Source of the DNA: Variovorax boronicumulans
GTDB lineage: Bacteria; Pseudomonadota; Gammaproteobacteria; Burkholderiales; Burkholderiaceae_C
Assembly (NCBI RefSeq): GCF_007677875.1
Contig: NZ_VEDO01000001.1
Location: 62,001-126,000, forward strand
DNA length: 64,000 nt
Direction of reading: 5' to 3'
In this document: one piece after another, positions 1-9,800 of the stretch
Layout of the letters: the number at the start of each line of letters is the position of its first letter
How positions within the stretch are numbered: the first letter of the stretch is position 1
The notes under the pieces: generated by a model
Database searches by the model: none
What the model saw: only the letters and a program-made list of their open reading frames with translations
What the model was told of the DNA's origin: nothing
Position numbers and translations under genes: made by a program

Positions 1-1
1 C

Positions 2-310
2 CTGGCCGGTGAGATGTTCGCGGTGCAGCGCCGCAATCTGCAGGCCACCCGGGATTAGAGCGCGGCGCGGCTGGAGCAGACCTGCGCGCTGCCGGCGGGC
101 AGCTTCGCGCCCTGTTCACGCGAGGCGCTGCTGTTCACGATGGCGAGCCCCTCGTTCTACCCCTCCGTGGCGGCCCGTCTGGCACTGGCCGAGGCGCTGG
201 TGGAACTGCTGGCCAGCCGCGCCGGCAAGGCCGTGGTGCGGCGCATCGACGAGGCCGAGCGCCAGCTGTTCGACTCGGGAGCCTACCTGCCGTCGCCGCG
301 CGGCGGCTGA
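2..310 (+). pseudogene. C-terminal remnant of an unrecognised plus-strand gene, interrupted by an in-frame TAG
   Basis: Reading frame 2 gives a short stretch ending in a TAG at 56-58, then continues open to a TGA at 308-310. The downstream part (residues such as FYPSVAARLALAEALVELL) has the composition and helical pattern of real protein. Either a gene from outside the window ends at the TAG and a tiny second gene starts at the ATG at 140 (56 residues), or one gene has acquired a nonsense mutation or sequence error. I do not recognise the family. It converges on the acyltransferase gene, whose stop lies 7 bases away. Confidence 0.3.
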
Positions 311-317
311 GCCCGGT

Positions 318-1058
318 TCAGAAGGTCTGGCGGTGCAGCCGCTCGACCTCGGTCTGCAGCGCCTGGGCCCAGGCGCGCCGGTCGCGGCCCGCGTGCTGCT
401 GCGGCGCGCCGTAGCGCACGTGCGCGACGAGCCCCTCGGCCGCCAGCGTGCGCCAGACCGAGCCGACCAGCGTCTCGTCGCCGACGAAGCTCGGCGCGAA
501 GCTGGTCGCACCGTCTCGGCCAGCGAAGCGCAGCGCCAGCGGCTGCACGGGCGCGTCGGCGCTGATCGCGGCCTGCACCAGGTTGGCGTGGAAGGGCAGC
601 AGCGCGCGCCCATCGCCGGTCGTGCCCTCGGGGAAGATCGCCACCACATCGCCGGCCCGCAGGCGGTCGCGCATGTGGTGCACCACGCGCATGGCGTCGC
701 GGCGCGAGGCGCGTTCGATGTAGAGCGTGCCCGCGCCCGTCGCCAGGCTGCCGATCAGCGGCCAGTGCGCCACGTCGGCCTTGGAAACGAAGCGGCAGTA
801 GCCGGCGGCGTGCATGACCACGATGTCCAGCCAGGAGATGTGGTTGGCCACCAGCAGCACGGGCCCGGCGGCCATGGGCTCGCCGCCGACCTGCAGCTGG
901 ATGCCCGAGAGTTCCAGCACGCGCGCGGCCCAGGCCTGCACGGCGTGCTCGCGCTGGCGCGGCTCCCAGCCGGCAAAGCGCGTGCGGATGGTCCACAGGC
1001 CTGCCGCTCCATGGCCGACCAGGCGCAGCAGGCGCCACAGCGCGCGCGCGTGGCGCAT
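318..1058 (-). CDS. plsC: 1-acyl-sn-glycerol-3-phosphate acyltransferase (PlsC family)
   Basis: A membrane-associated acyltransferase of 246 residues that probably adds the second acyl chain to lysophosphatidic acid in phospholipid synthesis. The signature blocks are visible: the catalytic NHxxxxD motif (N72-H73 to D78, NHISWLD) and the glycerol-phosphate-binding FPEGTT block at 142-147. The N-terminal 20 or so residues are basic and hydrophobic, fitting membrane attachment. It is the last gene of the leftward operon algH-ruvX-pyrR-pyrB-pyrX and starts 4 bases after pyrX, so co-transcription is likely. Family members differ in substrate (lysophospholipid or ornithine-lipid acylation), and the sequence alone does not settle this. 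Confidence 0.85.
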   Translation of the reverse strand: MRHARALWRLLRLVGHGAAGLWTIRTRFAGWEPRQREHAVQAWAARVLELSGIQLQVGGEPMAAGPVLLVANHISWLDIVVMHAAGYCRFVSKADVAHWPLIGSLATGAGTLYIERASRRDAMRVVHHMRDRLRAGDVVAIFPEGTTGDGRALLPFHANLVQAAISADAPVQPLALRFAGRDGATSFAPSFVGDETLVGSVWRTLAAEGLVAHVRYGAPQQHAGRDRRAWAQALQTEVERLHRQTF

Positions 1059-1062
1059 GGCC

Positions 1063-2358
1063 TCAGCTGGCGTCGTGGGCCAGGTGGCCGCCGACCAGCG
1101 TAAAGCGCACGCGGCCCGGCAGCTCGTAGCCCGAGAAGGCCGTGTGCTTGCCCTGGCTCTGCAGCGCCTCGTCGGTCACCACCCAGCGCGCGGCCGGGTC
1201 GAACACGCAGACGTCGGCCACTCCGCCCTCGACCAATTGGCCCAGGCTGGCCTGCAGCGTGCCCAGCGCGCTGCCCAGCAGCGCGGCCGGCTGGCTCGTG
1301 ACGGTGGCCAGCGCCTGCGGCAGCGGCACGCGCTCGTCCTCGGCCCATTTCAGGGCCAGGCTCAGCAGCAGCTCCACGCCCGTGGCGCCGGGTTCGGCCT
1401 CGGCGAAGGGCAGGGTCTTGGCGTCGGCGTCCACCGGCGTGTGGTCCGACACCAGGGCCTGCACCGTGCCATCGGCCAGCGCGGCGCGCAGCGCGTCGCG
1501 GTCGCGCTGCTGGCGCAGCGGCGGGTTCACGCGCGCGCGGCTGTCGAAGTAGCCGATGTCCTGGTCGGTCAGGTGCAGCGAGTTGATGCTCACGTCGCAG
1601 CTGACGGGCAGACCCGCGGCGCGCGCCTGGCGCACCAGTTCGACGCCGGCGGCGCTGGACAGGCGCGACAGGTGCACGCGCGCACCCGTGACCTTCATGA
1701 GCTCGAAGATGGTGTGCAGCGCGATGGTCTCGGCGATCACGGGCACGCCCGCCAGGCCCATGCGAGTGGCCAGCGGGCCGCTGGCGGCCACGCCCTTGCC
1801 CAGGTCGCGGTCCTGCGGCCGCAGGAACACGGTGAAGCCGAAGGTCGCGGCGTACTGCAGCGCGCGCTGCAGCACCTGGGTGTTGGCCAGCGGCACCTCG
1901 GCCTGGCCGAAGCCGATGCAGCCGGCCTCGGTCAGCTCGACCATCTCGGTCAGCACCTCGCCGGCCAGGCCGCGCGTGAGCGCGCCCTGCGGAAACACGC
2001 GCGCCTGGTGCAGCTTCTCGGCGCGGAACTTGAGCATCTCCACGAGGCCGGGCTCGTCGAGCACGGGGTCGGTGTCGGGGGGGCAAACCAGGCTGGTCAC
2101 GCCGCCGGCCACGGCGGCGGCCATCTCGCTCTCCAGCATGCCCTCGTGCTCATGGCCGGGCTCGCGCAGGCGCATGGACAGGTCCACCAGGCCGGGCATG
2201 ACCACCAGTCCGCTGGCATCCAAGGTGCGGTCGGGCTTGAATTCGGGCGACACGTTGCCGATGGACACGATGCGGCCCGAGGCGATGGCGATGTCGGCGG
2301 TGGCGTCGCGGCCCGAGGCCGGGTCGATCACGCGGCCGTTCTGGATCAGCGTCTTCAT
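1063..2358 (-). CDS. pyrX: Degenerate dihydroorotase-like subunit of aspartate carbamoyltransferase (PyrX / PyrC')
   Basis: A 431-residue amidohydrolase-fold protein of the dihydroorotase type I family. Active members carry a zinc-binding HxH in DxHxHLREPG. Here the block reads [10 protein letters not shown] (59-68), so both histidines are lost. The usual PHHL block in the second metal region reads SINSL, so those histidines are missing too. The family fold is otherwise full length. In Pseudomonas the comparable PyrC' is inactive but required for assembly of the PyrB dodecamer, and I infer the same structural role here. The gene overlaps pyrB by 4 bases (ATGA), which supports coupled, stoichiometric translation. 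Confidence 0.85.
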   Translation of the reverse strand: MKTLIQNGRVIDPASGRDATADIAIASGRIVSIGNVSPEFKPDRTLDASGLVVMPGLVDLSMRLREPGHEHEGMLESEMAAAVAGGVTSLVCPPDTDPVLDEPGLVEMLKFRAEKLHQARVFPQGALTRGLAGEVLTEMVELTEAGCIGFGQAEVPLANTQVLQRALQYAATFGFTVFLRPQDRDLGKGVAASGPLATRMGLAGVPVIAETIALHTIFELMKVTGARVHLSRLSSAAGVELVRQARAAGLPVSCDVSINSLHLTDQDIGYFDSRARVNPPLRQQRDRDALRAALADGTVQALVSDHTPVDADAKTLPFAEAEPGATGVELLLSLALKWAEDERVPLPQALATVTSQPAALLGSALGTLQASLGQLVEGGVADVCVFDPAARWVVTDEALQSQGKHTAFSGYELPGRVRFTLVGGHLAHDAS

Positions 2359-3317
2359 GCTTCATTTCCCGCAACGATGCCCATCACCGCCATGCGCACG
2401 GCGATGCCGAAGGTGACCTGCGGCAGGATGACGGCCTGCTTGCCGTCGACCACAGCCGAGTCGATCTCCACGCCGCGGTTGATGGGCCCCGGGTGCATGA
2501 CGATGGCATCGGGCTTGGCCAGTGCGAGCTTCTCGGGCGTGAGGCCGAAGCTCTTGAAATACTCCTGGCTGGAGGGCAGCAGCGCGCCGCTCATGCGCTC
2601 GTTTTGCAGCCGCAGCATGATGACCACGTCGCAGTCCTTGATGCCTTCTTCCAGCGTGTGGCACACGCGCACGCCCATCTGCGCCATGTCGCCGGGCACC
2701 AGGGTCTTGGGGCCGACCACGCGCACCTCGGCGCAGCCCAGCGTGGTCAGGCCGTGGATGTCCGAGCGCGCCACGCGCGAGTGCAGCACGTCGCCGACGA
2801 TGGCCACCGTGAGGTTGCTGAAGTCCTTCTTGTAGTGGCGGATGGTGTACATGTCGAGCAGCCCCTGGGTGGGGTGCGCGTGCCGGCCGTCGCCAGCGTT
2901 GATGACATGCACATGGGGCGCCACATGCTGGGCGATCAGGTAGGGCGCGCCCGATTCGCTGTGCCGCACCACGAACAGGTCGGCCGCCATGGCCGACAGG
3001 TTGGCGATGGTGTCCAAGAGCGACTCGCCCTTGGCGGCCGAGGAGCGTGCGATGTCCAGGTTGATCACATCGGCCGACAGCCGCGTGGCCGCGATCTCGA
3101 AGGTCGTGCGCGTGCGCGTGCTGTTCTCGAAGAACAGGTTGAACACGCTCTTGCCGCGCAAGAGCGGCACCTTCTTGACCTCGCGGTCGCCCACGCTGAC
3201 AAAGTTGGCGGCGGTGTCCAGGATCTGGGTGAGGATCTCCCGGGGCAGGCCTTCGATGGAGAGCAGGTGGATCAGCTCGCCGTTTTTATTGAGTTGGGGG
3301 TTGCGTCGGGCCAGCAT
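2355..3317 (-). CDS. pyrB: Aspartate carbamoyltransferase catalytic subunit
   Basis: Catalyses carbamoyl phosphate + aspartate to carbamoyl aspartate, the committed step of de novo pyrimidine synthesis. The carbamoyl-phosphate loop STRTRTTFE starts at residue 66, the HPTQ block follows in the middle, and HPGPINRG lies near the C-terminus. The open frame extends upstream, but the start [20 protein letters not shown] at 3317 gives the normal length (320 residues) and lies 2 bases after the pyrR stop. There is no pyrI regulatory-subunit gene next door. Instead the stop overlaps pyrX, the arrangement typical of class A ATCases with an inactive dihydroorotase partner. Confidence 0.93.
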   Translation of the reverse strand: MLARRNPQLNKNGELIHLLSIEGLPREILTQILDTAANFVSVGDREVKKVPLLRGKSVFNLFFENSTRTRTTFEIAATRLSADVINLDIARSSAAKGESLLDTIANLSAMAADLFVVRHSESGAPYLIAQHVAPHVHVINAGDGRHAHPTQGLLDMYTIRHYKKDFSNLTVAIVGDVLHSRVARSDIHGLTTLGCAEVRVVGPKTLVPGDMAQMGVRVCHTLEEGIKDCDVVIMLRLQNERMSGALLPSSQEYFKSFGLTPEKLALAKPDAIVMHPGPINRGVEIDSAVVDGKQAVILPQVTFGIAVRMAVMGIVAGNEA

Positions 3318-3319
3318 GG

Positions 3320-3817
3320 TCAGCCCTTGATCTCGAAGCTGAAGCGGCCGTCGCCGGCGCGCGCGAGCGCCAGCGACTGGCCGGCCGGTAGCGCCAAGCG
3401 CGCGGCGGCGAAGTCGGCTTGGACCGGCAGCTCGCGCGCGCCGCGGTCCACCAGCACCGCCAGGCGCACGCTGGCCGGGCGGCCGTAGTCGAACAGCTCG
3501 TTGAGCGCGGCGCGGATGGTGCGGCCGGTGTAGAGCACGTCGTCCAGCAGCACGATGTGGGCGCCCGTCACGTCGAAAGCCAGGGCCGTGGCGCTCGCGC
3601 CCGCCACCATGCCGCGCTGGCCGTAATCGTCGCGGTGCATGGCCGAGGAGATCACGCCGGGCTTGCCGGCGCGCTGCAGGTCGGCCTGCAGGCGTTCGGC
3701 CAGCCAGGCGCCGCCGGAGGCGATGCCCACCAGTTGGGTGTCTTGCGTGCACAGCGGCCGCACGCCGCGCAGCAGCTCGGCGTACAGGGCCTCGGCATCG
3801 AGGGTCAGGGTACTCAT
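3320..3817 (-). CDS. pyrR: PyrR-type bifunctional pyrimidine regulator / uracil phosphoribosyltransferase
   Basis: A type I phosphoribosyltransferase of 165 residues. The PRPP-binding loop [14 protein letters not shown] is at about 88-101 with the two acidic residues D92-D93. PyrR proteins convert uracil and PRPP to UMP, and in Gram-positive bacteria also control pyr transcripts by RNA binding. RNA-level regulation is less certain in proteobacteria and I see no obvious anti-terminator in front of this gene. It begins at ATG 3817, overlapping the ruvX stop by 4 bases, and ends 2 bases before pyrB. Confidence 0.88.
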   Translation of the reverse strand: MSTLTLDAEALYAELLRGVRPLCTQDTQLVGIASGGAWLAERLQADLQRAGKPGVISSAMHRDDYGQRGMVAGASATALAFDVTGAHIVLLDDVLYTGRTIRAALNELFDYGRPASVRLAVLVDRGARELPVQADFAAARLALPAGQSLALARAGDGRFSFEIKG

Positions 3818-4236
3818 GGCAGGTTTCTCAGGAACTGTTCCAGGATGATGCAGGCCGCGGCCGCATCGGCGTCGCGCGCGCCCAGGCTCAGGGCTTCGGT
3901 GGTGGTGTAGCGCTCGTCCACCTCGTAGACGGGCAGCTTGCATCGCCCGCGCAACTGGCGCGCGAAGCGCTGGGCGCGCGCGGTGTTCTCGTGGGCCGCG
4001 CCGTCCGGGTGGAAGGGCACGCCGACGACCAGCGCGTCGGGCTGCCATTCGCGCACGCGCGCCTCGATCTGGGCGAAGCGCGCATCGCCCTCGGCGCGGA
4101 TCGTGCCCTGCGGCGTGGCCGTGCGCGTGAAGCGGTTGCCCACGGCGACGCCGGTGCGCTTGGTGCCGTAGTCGAAAGCCAGAAAGGATTGGAGGTGGGC
4201 CGGGACGGCGTCGGGCGCGGCGGGGGGGGCGCTCAC
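3814..4236 (-). CDS. ruvX: Putative pre-16S rRNA nuclease / Holliday junction resolvase homologue (YqgF/RuvX)
   Basis: An RNase H-fold protein of 140 residues from the proposed GTG start at 4236. The first catalytic acidic block [13 protein letters not shown] lies near the N-terminus and the [10 protein letters not shown] block follows at about two thirds. YqgF nucleases mature the 5' end of 16S rRNA. I chose GTG 4236 because it forms a GTGA overlap with the algH stop, whereas the longer open frame would run 30 bases into algH. The pairing of yqgE(algH) with yqgF is common in proteobacteria. Confidence 0.88.
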   Translation of the reverse strand: MSAPPAAPDAVPAHLQSFLAFDYGTKRTGVAVGNRFTRTATPQGTIRAEGDARFAQIEARVREWQPDALVVGVPFHPDGAAHENTARAQRFARQLRGRCKLPVYEVDERYTTTEALSLGARDADAAAACIILEQFLRNLP

Positions 4237-4832
4237 GCGTGCCCCGCATCCGGCGACAGCATCCACGACTGCAGGCCCAGCAGCAGCAGCGCACGGTCGT
4301 AGCGCTGCTCGATCGGCGTGTCGAAGATCACGCTGGCATCGGCTTCCACGGTGAGCCAGCTGTTCTCGGCCAGTTCGGATTCGAGCTGGCCCTCGCCCCA
4401 GGCGGAGTAGCCCAGCGAGACCAGCACCTTCTTGGGGCCGGCGCCGGTCGACAGGGCTTCCAGCACGTCCTTGGAGGTGGTCATCTCCAGGCCGCCCGGG
4501 ATGGTCATGGTGGAGGCGTAAATGCTTTCGCTGTCGTGCGGCGGCGCGGCCATGACGGGCTCATGCAGTACAAAGCCGCGTTCGGTCTGCACCGGGCCGC
4601 CCTGGAACACCGGGCTGTCGGACAGGTCGTCGCGCCGCAGCGGCAGATCGACCTTGTCGAACAGCTTCTTGAGGTTGATGTCGCTGGGCTTGTTGATCAC
4701 CAGGCCCAGCGCGCCGCGTTCACTGTGTTCGCACAGGTAAACGACACTGCGCGCGAAGTTTTCGTCTTCCAAACCCGGCATCGCGATCAGGAAATGATGC
4801 GTGAGGTTCATCGGCGCAGAATCTGAACTCAT
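4233..4832 (-). CDS. algH: UPF0301 / AlgH (YqgE) family protein
   Basis: A soluble protein of 199 residues from ATG 4832. An internal start at 4811 (MNLTHHFLIAMPGL) fits the family's usual N-terminus better. Family hallmarks are the N-terminal LIAMPGLEDENFARSVVYLC block and the GLVINKPSD block. The molecular role is unsettled: Pseudomonas AlgH was linked to alginate regulation, but the protein is widespread in bacteria without alginate. It heads the leftward operon ending in plsC and is divergent from the photolyase gene, with only 41 bases between them for both promoters. Confidence 0.88.
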   Translation of the reverse strand: MSSDSAPMNLTHHFLIAMPGLEDENFARSVVYLCEHSERGALGLVINKPSDINLKKLFDKVDLPLRRDDLSDSPVFQGGPVQTERGFVLHEPVMAAPPHDSESIYASTMTIPGGLEMTTSKDVLEALSTGAGPKKVLVSLGYSAWGEGQLESELAENSWLTVEADASVIFDTPIEQRYDRALLLLGLQSWMLSPDAGHA

Positions 4833-4873
4833 AAGCCGCGATTTTAGCGAGGCGCTCGTTCCGGATTTGTTGC

Positions 4874-6370
4874 ATGGACAAGAAGTACGCCACTGGATTG
4901 ATGTGGTTTCGGCGCGACTTGCGCGCTTTTGACAACGCCGCGCTGTACCACGCCCTGCGCGCCTGCCGCCGGCTGCACTGCGTGTTCATCCTGGACACCG
5001 ACATCCTGGATGCACTTCCGCGGGCCGACCGGCGTGTGGAGTTCATCCTGGCGGCGCTGGAGGAACTGGATGCCGCGCTGCGACGGCTGACGCCGCAAGC
5101 CGGTCTGATCTGGCGCCTGGGCTCGGCGCGCGAGCAGATCCCGGAGCTCGTCCATGCGCTGCACGCCCAGGCCGTGTTCGCCAACCACGACGACGAGCCC
5201 GCCGCCATGGCGCGTGACGCCCAGGTGCGCGGCACGCTGGCCGGCATGGGCGCGGCGCTCTTGACCAGCAAGGACCAGGCGATCTTCGAGCGCGGCGAGG
5301 TACTGACCCAGGCCGGCACCCCCTACACCGTGTTCACGCCCTACAAGACAGCCTGGCTGAAGAAGGTGGATGCGTTCTATCTGTCGTCCTACCCCGTGGC
5401 CCGCCATGCCGAGGCGCTGGCGCCGCGGCCCGAGGGCGAGCGCCGGTCAATTCCCAGCCTGGCGGACATCGGTTTCGAGCCCACCAACCTGGCGGAGCTC
5501 AAGGTCCCGCTGGGTGTCAGCGGCGGCCAGCAGCTGTTCGAGGAGTTCTTCGACCGCATGGACCAGTACCACCTCGCGCGCGACTACCCGGCCGTCAAGG
5601 GGCCGAGCTACCTCGGCGTGCACCTGCGCTTCGGCACGGTGTCGATCCGCCAGCTGGCATCGAGCGCCCAGCAGCTCGCGGCACAAGGCATGCAGGGACC
5701 GGCGGTGTGGCTGTCCGAGCTGATCTGGCGCGACTTCTACATGCAGATCCTGGCGCACTTCCCGCACGCTGCGGAATCGGCGTTCAAGCCCGAGTACGAC
5801 GCCATCAAGTGGGAGCGTGGCAAGCATGCCGAGGCCTTGTTCGCGGCCTGGTGCGAGGGCCGCACCGGCTACCCGCTGGTGGATGCCGCGATGGCCCAGA
5901 TCAACCAGACCGGCTACATGCACAACCGCTTGCGCATGGTCACGGCCAGTTTCCTGACCAAGCACCTGGGGCTGGATTGGCGTTGGGGTGAAGCCTACTT
6001 CGCGGAGAAGCTCAACGACTTCGACCAGTCCGCCAACAACGGTGGCTGGCAGTGGGCGGCTTCCACCGGCTGCGATGCTCAGCCCTACTTCCGCATCTTC
6101 AACCCCATTGCGCAGAGCGAGCGTTTCGACGCAGAAGGTAAGTTCATCCGAAGGTACCTGCCGCAGCTTTCGAACCTGCCAGCGCCGCTGGTCCACGCGC
6201 CGTGGAAGGCCAGTGCCATCGAACTGGCGGCCGCCGGCGTGGAACTGGGGCGTGACTACCCGCGCCCCGTGGTCGACCACGGCGAAGCGCGCGAGCGCAC
6301 GCTCGCGCGCTATGCGGTGGTCAAGAAGCCGCTGGCCGGCAAGAAGCCGCCAGCCAAGCGGCGGCGTTGA
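4874..6370 (+). CDS. phr: Deoxyribodipyrimidine photolyase
   Basis: A 498-residue cryptochrome/photolyase-family protein that uses blue light and FADH- to split cyclobutane pyrimidine dimers. The N-terminal antenna-binding Rossmann domain opens with GLMWFRRDLRAFDNAALYHA. The FAD domain carries the conserved QSANNGGWQWAASTGCD block and YFRIFNP. The length is normal for class I CPD photolyases. The tail is lysine/proline-rich (KKPPAKRRR), which may help non-specific DNA contact. It is divergent from algH and converges on the PRC-barrel gene with a 3-base gap. Confidence 0.93.
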   Translation: MDKKYATGLMWFRRDLRAFDNAALYHALRACRRLHCVFILDTDILDALPRADRRVEFILAALEELDAALRRLTPQAGLIWRLGSAREQIPELVHALHAQAVFANHDDEPAAMARDAQVRGTLAGMGAALLTSKDQAIFERGEVLTQAGTPYTVFTPYKTAWLKKVDAFYLSSYPVARHAEALAPRPEGERRSIPSLADIGFEPTNLAELKVPLGVSGGQQLFEEFFDRMDQYHLARDYPAVKGPSYLGVHLRFGTVSIRQLASSAQQLAAQGMQGPAVWLSELIWRDFYMQILAHFPHAAESAFKPEYDAIKWERGKHAEALFAAWCEGRTGYPLVDAAMAQINQTGYMHNRLRMVTASFLTKHLGLDWRWGEAYFAEKLNDFDQSANNGGWQWAASTGCDAQPYFRIFNPIAQSERFDAEGKFIRRYLPQLSNLPAPLVHAPWKASAIELAAAGVELGRDYPRPVVDHGEARERTLARYAVVKKPLAGKKPPAKRRR

Positions 6371-6373
6371 AGC

Positions 6374-6712
6374 TCACCAGGTGACGCCGTAGTGCTCGTA
6401 CACGCGGCGGCCGTAGTCGTCGCTGTAGTCCGGCCGCTCCTCGCGCGCATAGCGGGGCGCGTTGTCCAGCGTGTTGGCGTCCAGCGGCACGACGTAGCCG
6501 TCCAGCGCCGTGTCGTACTTCAGCATGGGCCAGGGGATCGGGTAACGGTCGGTGCCGATGCCCAGGAAGCCGCCGAACTCCAGCGCGGCATAGCGCACCA
6601 GGCCCGAGCGCTTGTCGATGACCAGGTTGTCGATGCTGCCGAGCTTGCCGCCCTTGGCGTCGTAGACGGTCGTGCCCTCGACCTTGTCGGAGGTGATGGT
6701 GGGACTGGACAT
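6374..6712 (-). CDS. PRC-barrel domain protein
   Basis: A 112-residue single-domain PRC-barrel protein. The N-terminal half (TVYDAKGGKLGSIDNLVIDK) matches the photosynthetic reaction centre H-subunit-like beta-barrel found in many small bacterial stress proteins and in RimM. The start at 6712 is supported by a strong GGAG ribosome binding site about 8 bases upstream; longer open frames upstream have no such site. The specific role is unknown. The 173 bases upstream (6713-6885), between it and the pilL stop, hold no gene. Confidence 0.8.
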   Translation of the reverse strand: MSSPTITSDKVEGTTVYDAKGGKLGSIDNLVIDKRSGLVRYAALEFGGFLGIGTDRYPIPWPMLKYDTALDGYVVPLDANTLDNAPRYAREERPDYSDDYGRRVYEHYGVTW

Positions 6713-6885
6713 GGTTTCTCCTTCTGGGTTACCGGGGCCGTGGCCCCCATGTCCTGCTTTGTCCCACGTGGCGGCCAAGCTGCTTGTCGGTGCGCGCGCA
6801 CGCCGTTCGTAGGTCTGGCGCGGGCTTGGACGGTCGCCCCCGGGCCGTGCGCCGCGCTCCGGTTTCCAAGCCCCGGGGCCGCTAG

Positions 6886-9800
6886 CTAGCCGCCCGTGGC
6901 TCCCGCGGCGTAGCGCCGCACCAGGCTCAGAAGCTCCTCGTCGGCGTAGGGCTTGCCCAGGTAATGGTCCACGCCGAGGGCGAACGCGTGGGCGCGGTGC
7001 CTGTCGGCCGTGCGGGAGCTGACCACGGCAATGGGTAGATCCGCCAGCTGTGCGTCGGCGCGGACGGACTGCACCAGCGCATGGCCGTCCATCCGCGGCA
7101 TCTCGATGTCGGTCACCACCAGCACCGGGCGCTCGGCTCGCAGCTGTTCCAGTGCCTGCCGGCCGTCGGCGGCCAGCGCCACGCGCCACCCGTCGCGCTG
7201 CAGCAGGCGCTGCATCACGTGGCGCACGGTCACGGAATCGTCCACCACCAGCACCAGCGGGGCCGGCGCCAGGCTGCCATCGCCGTTGCGCAGCGCCTGT
7301 TCCTGCTGGGTCTGGCGCGCCATCGCGCCATACACCGCGGCCAGCACCACCGGGTTGTACAGGAGCAGCACGGCGCCGGAGGCCAGCACCGACATGCCGG
7401 TCAGGCCGGGCAGGCGCGCGAGCTGCGGCCCCAGGCTCTTGACCACTACTTCCTGGTGGCCCAGCACCTCGTCCACGTGCAGGGCCAGGCGCTGCTGGGC
7501 GCTGTGCAGGAGCAGCACGCTGGCATGGCGCTCGCGCCCGGCGGGCGGGGCCGGCGCGCACTGCAGCAGGGCGCCCGCCCAGCAGAAGGCCAGTGGCCCG
7601 CCGTCGTCGACGAGTTGCTCGCGGGCATAGCACTGGGCCACTTCCGCGGGCGCGAGCCGGCGCACGGCCTCGACCAAGTGCGTCGGAATGCCGAAGGTCT
7701 GCTGGCCCACGCGCACCAGCACCACCTGGGTGGCGGCCGTGGTCAGCGGCAGCACCAGCCGGAACTGCGCGCCCTGGCCGGGCGTGCTGGACGTCTCGAT
7801 GCGGCCGCCCAGCGCCTGGACCTCGGTGCGGACCACGTCCATCCCGATGCCACGGCCGGCCATGGGTGTGACGGCGGTGGCGGTGGTGAAGCCAGGCAGA
7901 AACACCAAAGCGGCGGCTTCGTCCAGCGTGAGCGGCGCGTCGGCTGCGACGAGGCCCAGCGCGGCCGCCTTGGCCTGGATGCGGGCCAGGTCCAGGCCGC
8001 GGCCGTCGTCAGCGATCGTGAAGGCGGTGTCGTGGGCGGTGTGCGTCACGCTGACCGCGATGGCACCCGCGGCCGGCTTGCCGGCGGCGCTGCGTTGCGC
8101 GGCGTCCTCGATGCCGTGCGTGACAGCGTTGCGCAGCAGGTGCTCGAACACCGGCGCCAGGCGGTCGAGCACGCCACGGTCCAGCTCGACACTGCCGCCG
8201 GCCAGATCCAGCCGCACCTGGCGGCCGGCCTCCTTGGCGCTCTGGCGCACGGTGCCGTACAGCCGCTCGGCGATGGCTTCGAACGGCACCATGCGCGTGC
8301 GCAGCAACGCGCGCTGCAGTGCGCGGGCCTGCTGGCCCTGGGCGGCGATATCGTCCTGCGTGTCCTGCAAGCCGCGTTGGAGCTGGCGCTGCGCAGCGCT
8401 GAGCTCGGCCACCGACTCGGCCATGCCGCGCGCCAGTTCCTGCGTGCGTGTGAAGCGGTCGAACTCCAGCGGGTCAAAAGGCTCGGCGCCGTCGCCGGCC
8501 TGTGCCGACCGGGCCTGGATCTGCGATTCGGTCCGGGTCTCCAATTCACGCAACTGCTGTCGCAGTTGGTCAAGCCGGCGGTCCAGCGCATCGAGCGCAC
8601 CGCCGAGTTCGCCCAGGCGCGCTTCCATGCGCGCACGCGTGAACAGCACCTCGTCGGCGTCGCTGACGAGCTGGTCCAGCAATTGCGCGCGCACGCGCAC
8701 CGACGGACCGGCCACGGGGCGGGGCGTCGCTGCCAACACCACCTCCTCGGGCGACGCGGCCAGTCCCTGGGCCTGCGCGCGCAACTGGTCGAAGGCCTGC
8801 TGCAACCGGTCGGCATGGGCCAGCAGCGGCTCGATCTGCGCCGGCAGGGGCGCGTCCGGCAGTCGCTCGGCCGCGCTTTCGAGCCGGTGCGCCAGCGCGC
8901 CCAGCCGCAGCGCGCCGGCCAGCCGCGCGCTGCCCTTGAGCGTGTGCAGCGCACGCAGCACGGCCTGGCGCGCCGGTGTTTCCGCGGGCGCGCCCTGCCA
9001 TTGGCGCAGCGCCGCCGCCAGCTGTGGCAGCAGCTCGGCGGCCTCGTCTTCGAAGACGGGGAACAGGTCGGCGTCGATGGCGTCGTCGCTGTCGGTCACG
9101 TCCTCGAACGCGCTGGCGTCCGGCGCGCTCTGCTGCGAGGCCTCGAGCGCCTGGACCACGCCCTCGCGCGCCGGCTTGAGGAACCCGGCCGCGAACTGGT
9201 GCAGCAGACGGCGGATCTCCTCGGCGGCGTCCAGCACGGCTCGGGGAGCGCAGGGCGGCTCGCCCGCCAGCACCTGCGCCAGCAGATCGGCCAGCCGGCC
9301 CAGCGCTTCGAAGCCGATGCCGGCCGCACTGTCGGCGAGCGAACGGGCCAGGGCCGCGCTGCTGGCCGCGGGCGCTTGCGGCTGCTGCAGCGCCCATTCG
9401 CCGAGTTCGGTCTGCAACTGGCGCGACCACTCGTCGGCGTCGTTGAGGAAGGCGTTGTAGAGCGGCAGCGCGATGCGCAGCGGGCCGATCTGGCGGAAGT
9501 GGTTGCCGTCGCCGCCGTCTTCCGTCTGGTCGTTGGCAGGCTCTGCCGGCGCTTGCGCGGCGGCGGGCGGCTCTTCGGCCGTCGCAGGCTGGTGCAGGGC
9601 AGCCGTGGCGGCCTGCAAGGCGGAGAGACGGTGCGCACCATCGCGCCCGGCTGCGATGTCGGCGATCCAGTCGGCCAGGCTTTGCAGCGCCTGCTGCGTG
9701 GCCTGCAACAGCGCGGTATCGGCAGGATCCTGCGCATCGAGCCGGGCGTTCAGCAGCTGCTCGAAGGACCAGGCTGCGGCGCCGAAGCTGTCCTGCCGCA

